Shown: positions 1-7,992 of the stretch, piece after piece | Layout of the letters: each line of letters begins with the position of its first letter | Position numbering within the stretch: position 1 is the stretch's first letter | Made by a program: the position numbers and the translations under genes | Origin: an uncultured Porphyromonadaceae bacterium | GTDB lineage: Bacteria; Bacteroidota; Bacteroidia; Bacteroidales; Muribaculaceae | Assembly (NCBI GenBank): GCA_937989585.1 | Contig: CALKRW010000053.1 | Location: forward strand, 1 to 64,000 | DNA: 64,000 bases | Reading direction: 5' to 3' | Notes under the pieces: model-generated | What the model was told of the DNA's origin: nothing | Seen by the model: only the letters and a program-made list of their open reading frames with translations | Databases searched by the model: none

Positions 1-1
1 A

Positions 2-559
2 AGAATCTGGACGGCTATCTTTATATGGCCTACATGCTATCGCGGACGGTTGTACTCTTATTCAACAAGTGCCGGTCATGTTTTGCTACGTGCTGATGAT
101 GCTTTAAATTCAACCCTTAGCCCTTATCGCCCTAATGCACTAGACTGGTGGAAATGGCTTGATCCTAATCACGAATATGAGGCAATAGAAAAAATGCGAA
201 ATTTCATTGATTCGTGTGACTCAAATAGGAGTCAAGAATATAAAAGAAATGTAGGATCATTCTTTCGCAATTTTTTAGGATGTAGTGGCTCAGATGGCGC
301 ATTTAATAATGTAGTCAATGCCGAAGGTTATATTCTTCCGAAGATATTGAATTATCGGGATATAATATGTGGTATTATGAAAATGGATTTAGACCTTCCA
401 TTGGATTATGTAACACATAAGGCTGAATACTGCATTGATAGAGTCAATAGTTCTAACACGCCTGGAATATTACAGGAAAGTGCATTGTATTCATATGCAT
501 TTATATTTGGACCATACTCGAGGAAAGAAAATTTCAGTTATACCGTTAACATGTCTTGA
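2..559 (+). CDS. Hypothetical protein, partial at window start
   Basis: The reading frame is open from the first bases of the window to a TGA at 557-559, so the true start may lie outside. A TTG at 50 is the only start-like codon near the edge in this frame. I do not recognise the family. The protein is polar, aromatic-rich and has no signal peptide or membrane segment in the visible part. The DNA is visibly more AT-rich than the genes that follow. Frame 1 at bases 1-93 also reads as plausible hydrophobic protein before a stop, so a frameshift near base 60-90 is possible. Its 3' end overlaps the 3' end of the convergent MATE remnant by 14 bases. It could be an accessory or decaying gene. Confidence 0.45.
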   Translation, partial: RIWTAIFIWPTCYRGRLYSYSTSAGHVLLRADDALNSTLSPYRPNALDWWKWLDPNHEYEAIEKMRNFIDSCDSNRSQEYKRNVGSFFRNFLGCSGSDGAFNNVVNAEGYILPKILNYRDIICGIMKMDLDLPLDYVTHKAEYCIDRVNSSNTPGILQESALYSYAFIFGPYSRKENFSYTVNMS

Positions 560-1578
560 GTTTCCCTTTTCTGTTTCTGGTGAAGTAGAAGGTGATGATG
601 GAGGCGGCGGTGAGGATTTCGGATATGCCGAGGGCGAGCCAGATGCCTGTCGTTCCGAGAATCATCGGCATTAAAAGGAAAGACGGAACCACGAACACGA
701 AACCACGAAGCAGGGCGAAGATTATTGACGGTGCAATACGTTCGGCGCTCTGAAAATATCCTATTGCCGTCAGATTGAAGATATAGCACAGCACAGCCAC
801 CGAGAATACAGGTAGTCCGGCGATGGCGATGCGGGCGGCTTCGCCCTCGGGCGCTATAAATAGCGAGACCATAAGTCTAGGCATGAACACAAACATCGCT
901 GTCACTATGGTTCCGCAGACTAAGGCCGTGATGATGGCGAGCCTTTCGGTCTGTCGTACTCTGTCGAATTGTCCGATTCCGAAATTGAAACTGATTATCG
1001 GCTGTGCCGATTGTGCTATGGCATTGCCGATCATAAAGATAAATGGACAATAATAGCAGGCGATACCGAAGGCGCCAACGCCGTTGTCTCCGAGATAACG
1101 CATGAATACCTGATTGCCCATGAACATGATTACGGCCATAGACATTTCGCCAAGCAATGCCGGCACGCCGATTCTTGACTGATAACCGATGTTTCTGGCG
1201 AAAAGCCGCAGGCTCTTCGAAGAAATCTTCAGTTTGATAAGTTTCAGAGACCTGGCGAACCATCCGAGATATGCAATCACAAGAATTCCGCCCACAGCCT
1301 CGCTGATAGCCGTGGCGATAGCCGCGCGAAAGATGTATAGACGACACAACCGAACATCCCATGCCGAGCATGAGGGCGAATCCGACCAGCAGCATTGTCG
1401 GGGCGATTGCGATATTGACAGCAGCGACGCCTTCGCTTCCGACTCCGTGACCAATAAAGATTCCGTCAATGGCCGTGACAATGCACATGCTCAGCATTCC
1501 AAGCAATGTCGGCAGAAAGTAAATTCTGAATAGGCTTGAAACATTCGCTTTACCCAGATCGATTGAATCGCGTTCCAT
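546..1578 (-). pseudogene. MATE-family efflux transporter, internally deleted and frameshifted
   Basis: The ATG at 1578 opens a typical MATE N-terminus: about 80 residues with IFIGHGVGSEG and MLGMGCSVVSSIHLSRG. The MATE match then leaves this frame near position 1330-1340. It continues in another frame (AAIATAISEAVGGI and the remaining helices) down to the stop at 546. The two parts sum to about 340 residues, against roughly 440-460 for intact MATE proteins. About 100 residues between the first helices and the mid-protein AAIATAIS motif are therefore missing, and the join is out of frame. MATE proteins export cationic drugs or metabolites using Na+ or H+ gradients. This copy should make no working transporter. 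Its promoter and leader still look intact. Confidence 0.85.
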
Positions 1579-1725
1579 ATATGTAACTGTTGAAAATTAG
1601 ACATAAAAAAACCGAACAAGAAAGAATGGTTTTACCCAGTCATCTTATCCGGCATGCGTTATGCCCTCCGATGAGGTTTACAAAACTTCTTTTTGTGTTT
1701 TCTTCAATTCGGCGGTGCAAAGGTA
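1579..1725 (-). promoter_or_regulatory. Promoter and structured leader with attenuator-like terminator upstream of MATE remnant
   Basis: A -7 box TACCTTTG lies at 1725-1718 on the minus strand, giving a leader of about 130 nt before the ATG at 1578. A 10-bp stem (1652-1643 with 1621-1612, two G-U pairs) is followed directly by seven T residues (1611-1605). This intrinsic terminator ends 27 nt before the start codon. Just upstream, 1677-1670 can pair with 1644-1634 around a hairpin GGCAT-AACGC-ATGCC (1665-1651). Both elements overlap the 5' arm of the terminator by 2 nt. The layout is that of a riboswitch or attenuator. I cannot match it to a known class: the TPP, FMN, SAM and cobalamin signature boxes are absent. 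Confidence 0.6.
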
Positions 1726-1834
1726 CAAAAAAAACTTTCAGGCAATAAGAAATTTCAATTCTAAAAAAATTAAACAATAATTTTCTGTCAGCCGTATTTT
1801 AACCTGCTTCCTATTACGTCTAAAAATAAAAAAA

Positions 1835-1868
1835 GCCCGAAGTTCTAATTCCGTGAAGAACTTCGGGC
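1835..1868 (-). terminator. Terminator of the DUF5723 operon
   Basis: A 12-bp perfect stem (1868-1857 with 1846-1835) is followed on the minus strand by a run of seven T residues. It lies 25 bases past the stop of the DUF5723 gene. Confidence 0.85.
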
Positions 1869-1892
1869 CTTTAAATTGTATTGACGGGCTTA

Positions 1893-3281
1893 TCAGAGTA
1901 TCACATTCAGGCCGACCGAAACGGATGCGTTCGAAGCCAGAGGTACACCCTGCTTTGCAATCTTGGCGAAGAAGTTGTCCTGTGCGACGAACAACTGGAT
2001 GCCTGCATAAGGGATGCGCAGATTTGCTATCCATCCGAATCCACAACCCAGTGTGCCTGCGTTCGCGTTTACGCCTAACGAGACGTTCTTAACCGGGTTG
2101 AGGTTTGCCGATAGGCGGAAGTCGGTCCATGTGAAGTCACCTGCGATTTTCGTGGTGTTCAGGAGACCGAATTTGAGACGGCGATAAACGGGGAGGGTAT
2201 AACTTGCTCCGAGATTGACGGTGGCGTTCAGCATCTGAGTCCTCGAACCCTGGTCGCCCTCATCTTGGAGTTGATATAGGTTCTCGAGACTGTTGCGCAT
2301 GTTTTTCCACTCATTGGAGAATGAGTTGGCGGCATTGTCATCGGCGGAGAAATTGTATATGCTGCTCTCGAAGTTGCGGTCGCCGTTTGTGGTGGCAAGA
2401 AGGTCGTTCTTCCAGTTGATGAAACCGAGGTCGAGCAATGCGGCCGAGAATTCCCAGTCCTTCAGTGCGGCCGGCGAGAATGTCGCACCAAGGTCGACTG
2501 CGAAACCGGTGCCGTTGATTGGCTTGAAGTCGCCGTCGATGCCACTGACGTATGTGTTGCCGGTGTGGTCGCTGTGGTCCGTGTCGTAGTGCATGCCTTT
2601 GAGCGAGGTGTGTATGTTTGCGTTTGTGGTAATGTTCCACGAGTCCTGTCCTAACGCAAGGGTGGCTCGGTCGAGGTTCGCATCAGCCGAACCAACGCCA
2701 AGCAGAACCTTGACGTTTGCGCCGACACGCCATTCGCTGGTGATGTTGCGGCTGTGGCCTAACGAAATTTCGCCATAGCCTATTGCGCGGGCCTTCAGGC
2801 CGTCAATCTCATAGGTCTGGTTCGAGACACCCTCTTTCAGGAAAGAGAATATCGATTTGGGAAGACGGGCATGTACACTTGCGCGAGCCGAGATATTGAT
2901 TGTCGAGTAGCCTCCCAGCATACTGAAGCCGAAGCCGAGGATGTTCTCGCGTAAGTCGAGTCCGATTCGGTTCATGTCGCTAAGGTTCTCCATGACTTCC
3001 GTTGCGGAGACGCCGGGGTTCATGAAAGTAGTAGTCTTGCCGTTGACATTATATATTACGTCGGTCAGCGAGAGGTTGCCGCGCATGTTGACATTGAGGT
3101 TGCCGATGGCGGGGATAGCCACAAGAAGTTTGTCATTCGTCGGGGCGAGGGCTGGATTGGAGAGGAAACGGTAGGCGTAGTCATCCAAGAAGTATCCCGA
3201 CTGGGTGTTCTGTGCAGTGGCGCACAGGGCTGCTGTCGCTGTGATTAATGCGGCTGCGCAGTTCTTTATATTGAAGTTCAT
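1893..3281 (-). CDS. DUF5723 family outer-membrane beta-barrel protein
   Basis: A 462-residue protein with an N-terminal signal peptide (hydrophobic run then ALCATAQ). Its body alternates short beta strands, with asparagine- and glycine-rich turns such as FLSNPALAP near the N-terminus and aromatic strands towards the end, as in Bacteroidota DUF5723 proteins. These are predicted outer-membrane barrels of unknown function. I start it at the ATG at 3281 because the signal peptide begins there; a GTG at 3293 adds four residues. It is 37 bases downstream of a lipoprotein gene and the two are probably co-transcribed. No partner enzyme is visible, so its cargo or role cannot be inferred. Confidence 0.8.
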   Translation of the reverse strand: MNFNIKNCAAALITATAALCATAQNTQSGYFLDDYAYRFLSNPALAPTNDKLLVAIPAIGNLNVNMRGNLSLTDVIYNVNGKTTTFMNPGVSATEVMENLSDMNRIGLDLRENILGFGFSMLGGYSTINISARASVHARLPKSIFSFLKEGVSNQTYEIDGLKARAIGYGEISLGHSRNITSEWRVGANVKVLLGVGSADANLDRATLALGQDSWNITTNANIHTSLKGMHYDTDHSDHTGNTYVSGIDGDFKPINGTGFAVDLGATFSPAALKDWEFSAALLDLGFINWKNDLLATTNGDRNFESSIYNFSADDNAANSFSNEWKNMRNSLENLYQLQDEGDQGSRTQMLNATVNLGASYTLPVYRRLKFGLLNTTKIAGDFTWTDFRLSANLNPVKNVSLGVNANAGTLGCGFGWIANLRIPYAGIQLFVAQDNFFAKIAKQGVPLASNASVSVGLNVIL

Positions 3282-3318
3282 GATAGTATGCACTTTTTTG
3301 CGTTTGTCTTATATCTGG

Positions 3319-5058
3319 TCAGAGTTCTTTGTTGTAATAGCCCGATACAGTCGCGCGTATGTCCTTGCAATCAAGCGACAACTGGGGATTCAGGGGTTCT
3401 GTCATGTTCGAGGGCACAACGCCGGTGGCTGTGAACTCTATTCCGTCGAGATGCTTGACCTCGCCGGTAATTCGTATTGTTATGGGATAATCCTTGCAAC
3501 CGGCGGGAACTACGGCACCCTCGATCGAGACATTGTTTATGCGTCTGCCGTTGACATCGATGGGATAGCCTGTGAAATTGACATCGATGGGGAGTTGCGA
3601 TGTGACTGTGGTTGAGACAGACAGACTCCTGATTGTGATTGCATCGACGTCTTCGTCATTCCATCCGCTCTCGGTGTCGGTGTATATTACCTGCGAGCCT
3701 TCACCGAATGAAAGGGGTGCGACGAACTCATATCTGCCAGAGACAATGCCAAGGTCGGAACCGATAGGGAGATTGCTGACTTTCTGATTGGCCACTTTAG
3801 GACTTACCAGTGTTATGTCCAGTTCCGAAGGAAGACCGTTGCCTTCGAGGACACTCGACAGTGACGAGAAGTCAACCTGAGTTGCCGGATTGAAACCGGA
3901 TGGAACGTTTATGGGCCCTAAGGGAGACAGGCAGTAGTTGCTGTTTGCAGCTTTGCTGATTGTGAAATAGCCAGGAGCATCGAGCGCGTGTTCTGTCGTG
4001 CCAGTGACAGTTCCGTTATCATCCCTGAACACCGAAAGGATATTGAATCCTGTCTGAGCCTGGAGGCCGTAAGGTGACAAGGGATTGCTGACATTCAGGT
4101 ATATCTGAGGATTAATGATATTGATTCGTGTGTCCTTCTGACGAAGTACGTCGGGGAGGTCGCTCAAGGTGACAGGGCTGATGTTAACTCCGTCAATGTC
4201 GTAATTAATAGTGCCCGAGAATGTGCGGACATTTATGTCGGAAAGTTGACCTGTGGCAGAGAATGTGATTGCGGAGGGCACATTGCCTGTGAAATCAGAG
4301 GTGTTGAAACAGAGTCTTCCCGATTTGACTTCAAGTTTTGTGGCTATCGAAGCGGAGTGGCTGGAAGCGCTGAATGTTCCGCCAATTTTCTTGAAATCGA
4401 GGGCGGAGCATACAAGGCTAAGCGTAAGACGTGGTGATGTGAGATCGATACGGTCGATGTGTACTTTTCCGTTCTCCGGGTCGTATGTGCCTGCGGATAT
4501 TGTACCTGTCAGGCCTTTGGGGAAATCAATGTCTAGATCCCGCAGAGACAGCCGTCTCAGTCTGCCGTCAAGTTCGGGGAACGACAGAATGAAGTCAACA
4601 CGGAAATCACCGCCGATTCTGTCGATGCTGACAATCTCGACGGGAATATTATCGGACGCGTACGATACGCTTACCTCATCTATGGCCAGGGGTATGCTAA
4701 GGTCGATTCCACCCGGAACGTTGCCGCTCACATTTGTGTTTATTGTGGCTGAAACGCTGGTGGAGACGTGTGAATTCAGCGTGATGGGTGCAATTCTGAT
4801 CTGAGATGAGGAGAACTCGCCGCTACGCACGATGGCATAGATACCGTCAACAACCTTAACGGTTGCATCGGGATCATTCTCGTCAATGTCAAAAATTGAT
4901 GACATCGTGAATGGATCAATGTTGACCGGTAGAGTGAGGTCATTCACCTCAACTTGTACAGTTGTGTCAATGTCGGACAAATCATATTTATCGTCGACAC
5001 AGGCAGTGAGTGCGATCGCCGCAAGAGTTCCGGCACTCAGGCGCAAGAAATGATTCAT
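3319..5058 (-). CDS. Large surface or periplasmic lipoprotein, unknown function
   Basis: A 579-residue protein. The ATG at 5058 precedes a hydrophobic stretch and lipobox LTAC, so Cys20 should be lipidated. The downstream sequence is acidic (DDKYDLSDID). Upstream in-frame codons to 5172 run through the promoter region and are not part of the gene. The rest is rich in beta-strand-like segments with many Ser, Thr and Asp and no catalytic motif I recognise. Its closeness to the DUF5723 barrel gene suggests a lipoprotein-barrel pair in the envelope. That pairing is inferred from context only. Confidence 0.75.
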   Translation of the reverse strand: MNHFLRLSAGTLAAIALTACVDDKYDLSDIDTTVQVEVNDLTLPVNIDPFTMSSIFDIDENDPDATVKVVDGIYAIVRSGEFSSSQIRIAPITLNSHVSTSVSATINTNVSGNVPGGIDLSIPLAIDEVSVSYASDNIPVEIVSIDRIGGDFRVDFILSFPELDGRLRRLSLRDLDIDFPKGLTGTISAGTYDPENGKVHIDRIDLTSPRLTLSLVCSALDFKKIGGTFSASSHSASIATKLEVKSGRLCFNTSDFTGNVPSAITFSATGQLSDINVRTFSGTINYDIDGVNISPVTLSDLPDVLRQKDTRINIINPQIYLNVSNPLSPYGLQAQTGFNILSVFRDDNGTVTGTTEHALDAPGYFTISKAANSNYCLSPLGPINVPSGFNPATQVDFSSLSSVLEGNGLPSELDITLVSPKVANQKVSNLPIGSDLGIVSGRYEFVAPLSFGEGSQVIYTDTESGWNDEDVDAITIRSLSVSTTVTSQLPIDVNFTGYPIDVNGRRINNVSIEGAVVPAGCKDYPITIRITGEVKHLDGIEFTATGVVPSNMTEPLNPQLSLDCKDIRATVSGYYNKEL

Positions 5059-5108
5059 TTGTGTAAAATATTGGTTTATCGGTTTATTATTCTCATAGTT
5101 AGAAAGTA

Positions 5109-5116
5109 CAAAATTA
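5109..5116 (-). promoter_or_regulatory. Promoter -7 box for the lipoprotein/DUF5723 operon
   Basis: TAATTTTG on the minus strand matches the Bacteroidota -7 consensus TAnnTTTG and lies about 50 bases before the lipoprotein ATG. I see no clear -33 partner at the usual distance. Confidence 0.5.
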
Positions 5117-5286
5117 CGCAAATTTTCTAAACTTTTAAGTATAAATAACAAAAAATCATCTATTTGTCGCAAATAATGTTCTAAAAGGGCTTGCTAAGAC
5201 CAGAAAAGAGACCAGAGAATATTTTTTATGTGATTATTTTATGTAATACATAAGATTGTTTGGTTTAGTTTAGTAACTCTTAAAAA

Positions 5287-5430
5287 TTAGTTTATATTAT
5301 TCATGAAGTAACTGTTCTTTGGGACAGCGATGAAATTTTTGTCTTTTGGCCGCTTTCCGTCCTCGTCATCAGGCTTGTAGACCACTACAAGCCATCTTCC
5401 TCGAACGAAAATCAATCCAAAATCCTTCAA
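5287..5430 (-). other. Possible small ORF (47 codons) or gene remnant
   Basis: This lies in the 523-base gap between 5059 and 5581. A minus-strand frame opening at a TTG (5430) reads protein-like sequence including RGRWLVVVYKPDDEDGKRP and ends KNSYFMNNIN-stop. The mix of aromatic, charged and proline residues looks like a real protein tail. No ATG start or clear promoter is seen. A perfect 9-bp inverted repeat with a 4-base loop (5372-5380 / 5385-5393) sits inside it. It could be a small gene, a degraded gene, or chance. I see nothing else in the gap besides the flanking promoters. Confidence 0.25.
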
Positions 5431-5449
5431 ATTTCATTCGCTGCTAATT

Positions 5450-5479
5450 TTTGCGAGTTACTTAAATTTTGTAACTTTG
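5450..5479 (+). promoter_or_regulatory. Promoter of the Crp/Fnr gene
   Basis: TTTG at 5450-5453 and TAACTTTG at 5472-5479, spaced 18 bases, match the Bacteroidota -33/-7 consensus. The leader to the ATG at 5582 is about 95 nt. Confidence 0.7.
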
Positions 5480-5581
5480 CATACTGACCGACATAAAACT
5501 TTTCGCTAGCCTTTTTGGTTCTATATATATTAATGTGTACGTGTTCCGCGTGCATGAACCTAAGGTTTTAATTCCCTGCCT

Positions 5582-6274
5582 ATGGACTCTATGTTTGAGA
5601 CTCTTGTTGACCTGCCGCTGTTTCGTGGCGTTTCCCGCGAGCGTATGGCTGAGGTTATTGAGAGAGCAAAGTTTCATTTCCTGAAATATACACCTGACAA
5701 TGATATAGTTATCGCCGGACAGCAGCAGACTCATCTGAGTTTCCTTTTTGCCGGTTCTGTAAGACTCACCGTCACCGGCGGGGACTCGCGTTTCCGTGTA
5801 ACATCGGTAATAACTGCCCCTGATGTCATTGCTCCGGATTTTATTTTCGGCCGTCATACTACGTCACCCTGTACGGCCACGGCTATTGATACTGTCTCAC
5901 TGCTTTCTATATCAAAGACCGACTATCTTGACATGTTGCAGCGAGACGGCATTTTCCTGTTGAACTATCTCAATCTTCTTTCCATGAACGCGCAGAAGAG
6001 TGTCGTTGGTGTCATTTCTCTGACCACAGGCTCTATCGAGGAGCGAATCGCTTTCTGGGTCATAGCCCTGACACAGTCACGAGCAAAGGATATCGTGCTA
6101 CACTGTCGTCAACGAGACCTATGCAGTATTTTCGGCATTCAGCGTTCTGCACTGGTCACGGCTCTTGAGTCCTTGCGCGAGCGGGGTATCATTACTTACA
6201 CTAACGAGTCCATAAGTTTTCTTAACCGTCATGATCTGGTTTCCCTACTCACACATACGGAGGATGACGATTGA
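5582..6274 (+). CDS. Crp/Fnr-family transcriptional regulator
   Basis: A 230-residue protein. Residues 1-120 form a cNMP-binding-type sensor domain. The C-terminal third (about 150-215) carries a winged HTH with DLCSIFGIQRSALVTALESL as the recognition region. No cysteine cluster of the classic FNR [4Fe-4S] type is visible in the N-terminus, so a direct Fe-S oxygen sensor is unlikely. Many Bacteroidota relatives have unknown effectors. It is convergent with the rubredoxin/flavodiiron genes. Regulation of those genes is plausible from position but I found no convincing binding site. Confidence 0.85.
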   Translation: MDSMFETLVDLPLFRGVSRERMAEVIERAKFHFLKYTPDNDIVIAGQQQTHLSFLFAGSVRLTVTGGDSRFRVTSVITAPDVIAPDFIFGRHTTSPCTATAIDTVSLLSISKTDYLDMLQRDGIFLLNYLNLLSMNAQKSVVGVISLTTGSIEERIAFWVIALTQSRAKDIVLHCRQRDLCSIFGIQRSALVTALESLRERGIITYTNESISFLNRHDLVSLLTHTEDDD

Positions 6275-6311
6275 ACTGATGTCTACGTAAATAATAATAT
6301 AAAAATAAACA

Positions 6312-6355
6312 GAATCGCGTCCAGACAATGATGTTTCTACATCTGGACGCGATTC
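6312..6355. terminator. Bidirectional terminator between crp-like gene and rubredoxin
   Basis: A perfect 14-bp inverted repeat (6312-6325 / 6342-6355) with a 16-base loop lies between two convergent genes and can serve both. Confidence 0.8.
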
Positions 6356-6377
6356 AGTTTGAGTAGTCTGAAATCAA

Positions 6378-6542
6378 TCAGTCATCATCTTCTTTGAATT
6401 CATCTTTGCCTACGCCACAGACAGGGCATACCCAGTCGTCAGGCAGGTCTTCAAACGATGTCCCGGGTTTAACGCCATTGTCGGGATCGCCTTTTTCGGG
6501 GTCATAAACGTACCCGCAGACTTCACATACGTACTTTTTCAT
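6378..6542 (-). CDS. rd: Rubredoxin
   Basis: A 54-residue protein starting at ATG 6542. It has the two rubredoxin iron-binding knuckles CEVCGY (Cys6, Cys9) and CPVCG (Cys39, Cys42), and the conserved stretch YDPEKGDPDNG between them. Length and spacing are exactly those of the family. Rubredoxin is a one-iron cytoplasmic electron carrier. The flavodiiron gene lies 109 bases upstream on the same strand. Rubredoxin is the usual electron donor to flavodiiron proteins, so the two very likely act together to reduce O2 or NO. Confidence 0.97.
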   Translation of the reverse strand: MKKYVCEVCGYVYDPEKGDPDNGVKPGTSFEDLPDDWVCPVCGVGKDEFKEDDD

Positions 6543-6651
6543 AATCTTTTGGTGTTTTGTTAGTTAAATCTTCCTATTTTTAACAAACACCTGCATAAAA
6601 AAGTTCTCGCGATTCGGTCATTTGTATCAGGATGTTATCCGGCGTTTCTTA

Positions 6652-7842
6652 TCACTTGACAGCGAGTGCGAAGTCACGGCCATACTGGCGACATTCCTCT
6701 AATGTCTTGCAATCAGGGACCCAAAGTGTTTTCAATCCGTCGTTGACAAGGGCAAGACCGCTGTCCTGTAAATGCTGGTTCAGTAGTTTCACACCTTCTC
6801 CACTCCATCCGTAACTTCCGAATGCGGCAGCCTTCTTGTTCTTGAATTTGAGTCCGTGCACCATCTCGAGCAGTCCGGCAATGGCGTAGGATATGCCGTT
6901 GTTGATTGTGGGAGAACCGAATAATACGGCTTTTGAATGGAATATCTGAGTAAGTATGTCGTTCTTGTCATCTTTGGCGGCATTGTATACCTTTACTTTC
7001 ACCTCAGGGTCGGCTTCATGTATTCCGTCCGCAATGGCCTCGGCCATGCTGCGCGTGCTGTTCCACATGGTGTCGTAAACCAAAGTCACCTGATTCTCCT
7101 GATAGTCTGCCGACCACAGCCTGTATGCCCCGATTATATCGGCAATATGCGAACGCCAGATAACGCCGTGACTGGGGGCTATAAGTTTCAGTGGCAGATT
7201 CATCCCGAGAATTTCCTTGAGTTTTCTGGCGGCCATCGGCGAATACGGCGTGATGATGTTCGCATAATATTTTTCTGCCTCATACATTATTTCGGGCAGT
7301 TTCTCGGTGTCGTCAAAAAGCGACTCTGTCGCGAAATGCTCACCGAAAATATCGTTGGAAAACAGGATTTCCTCGCCGTCCAGATAAGTAATCATAGTGT
7401 CGGGCCAGTGAAGCATGGGGCATTCAATGAATGTCAGCGTGTGTTTGCCGATCGGTAATTTGTCACCTGTCTTCACGTTGACATAATTCCAGTCCTGATG
7501 GTAATGGCCGCGGAGAATAGCCTCCCCTTTGGCGGTGCAGTATATGGGGGTGCCGGGAATCTCCCTCATCAGTTCAATCAATGCACCGGAGTGGTCTATC
7601 TCGTTATGGTTCATGACTATGTAGTCGATCTTTTTCAGATCGACCGTTTCTTTAAGCCTGGCCACGAATTCGTGATCGTAAGGTTTCCAGACAGTGTCTA
7701 CAAGCACTGTCTTCTCATCCTGGATAAGATATGAATTGTAACTTGATCCACGGTGGGTGGACAGTTCGTCGCCATGGAAAGTGGTAAGTTGCCAGTCAAT
7801 CTTGCCAACCCACGTGACTATATCTGCTATTTTCTGTGCCAT
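6652..7842 (-). CDS. fprA: Flavodiiron protein (FprA-type oxygen/nitric oxide reductase)
   Basis: A 396-residue protein with an N-terminal metallo-beta-lactamase-like diiron domain and a C-terminal flavodoxin domain from about residue 253 (TLVYDTMWNSTRSMAEAI). All six diiron ligands are visible: His79, Glu81, Asp83, His145, Asp164 and His225 (HNEIDH, MLHWPD, SNDIFGEH, APSHG). Family members reduce O2 to water or NO to N2O in anaerobes. There is no fused rubredoxin or flavin reductase domain; a separate rubredoxin gene follows. Start at ATG 7842. No clear promoter is seen in the 150-base gap before it. Confidence 0.95.
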   Translation of the reverse strand: MAQKIADIVTWVGKIDWQLTTFHGDELSTHRGSSYNSYLIQDEKTVLVDTVWKPYDHEFVARLKETVDLKKIDYIVMNHNEIDHSGALIELMREIPGTPIYCTAKGEAILRGHYHQDWNYVNVKTGDKLPIGKHTLTFIECPMLHWPDTMITYLDGEEILFSNDIFGEHFATESLFDDTEKLPEIMYEAEKYYANIITPYSPMAARKLKEILGMNLPLKLIAPSHGVIWRSHIADIIGAYRLWSADYQENQVTLVYDTMWNSTRSMAEAIADGIHEADPEVKVKVYNAAKDDKNDILTQIFHSKAVLFGSPTINNGISYAIAGLLEMVHGLKFKNKKAAAFGSYGWSGEGVKLLNQHLQDSGLALVNDGLKTLWVPDCKTLEECRQYGRDFALAVK

Positions 7843-7992
7843 AGTCTCATATACTTGTTTTTGTGTTACTTTTTGTGTCGGTTATGGGCAATACCTGCTA
7901 TCATATTCTGACAAGCGGCATTGATATAATGTTCATTGGCTTGAGATTATTTTTCAGTTTAAGAAAACCTTGATATATCTTTAAACTAATTA

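Noticed and set aside
1611..1690. Known riboswitch class (TPP, FMN, SAM, cobalamin) in the MATE leader
   Set aside because: Signature boxes of those classes are absent; left as unclassified.
7843..7992. FNR/Crp binding site before fprA
   Set aside because: Only imperfect half sites; no symmetric site beside a promoter.
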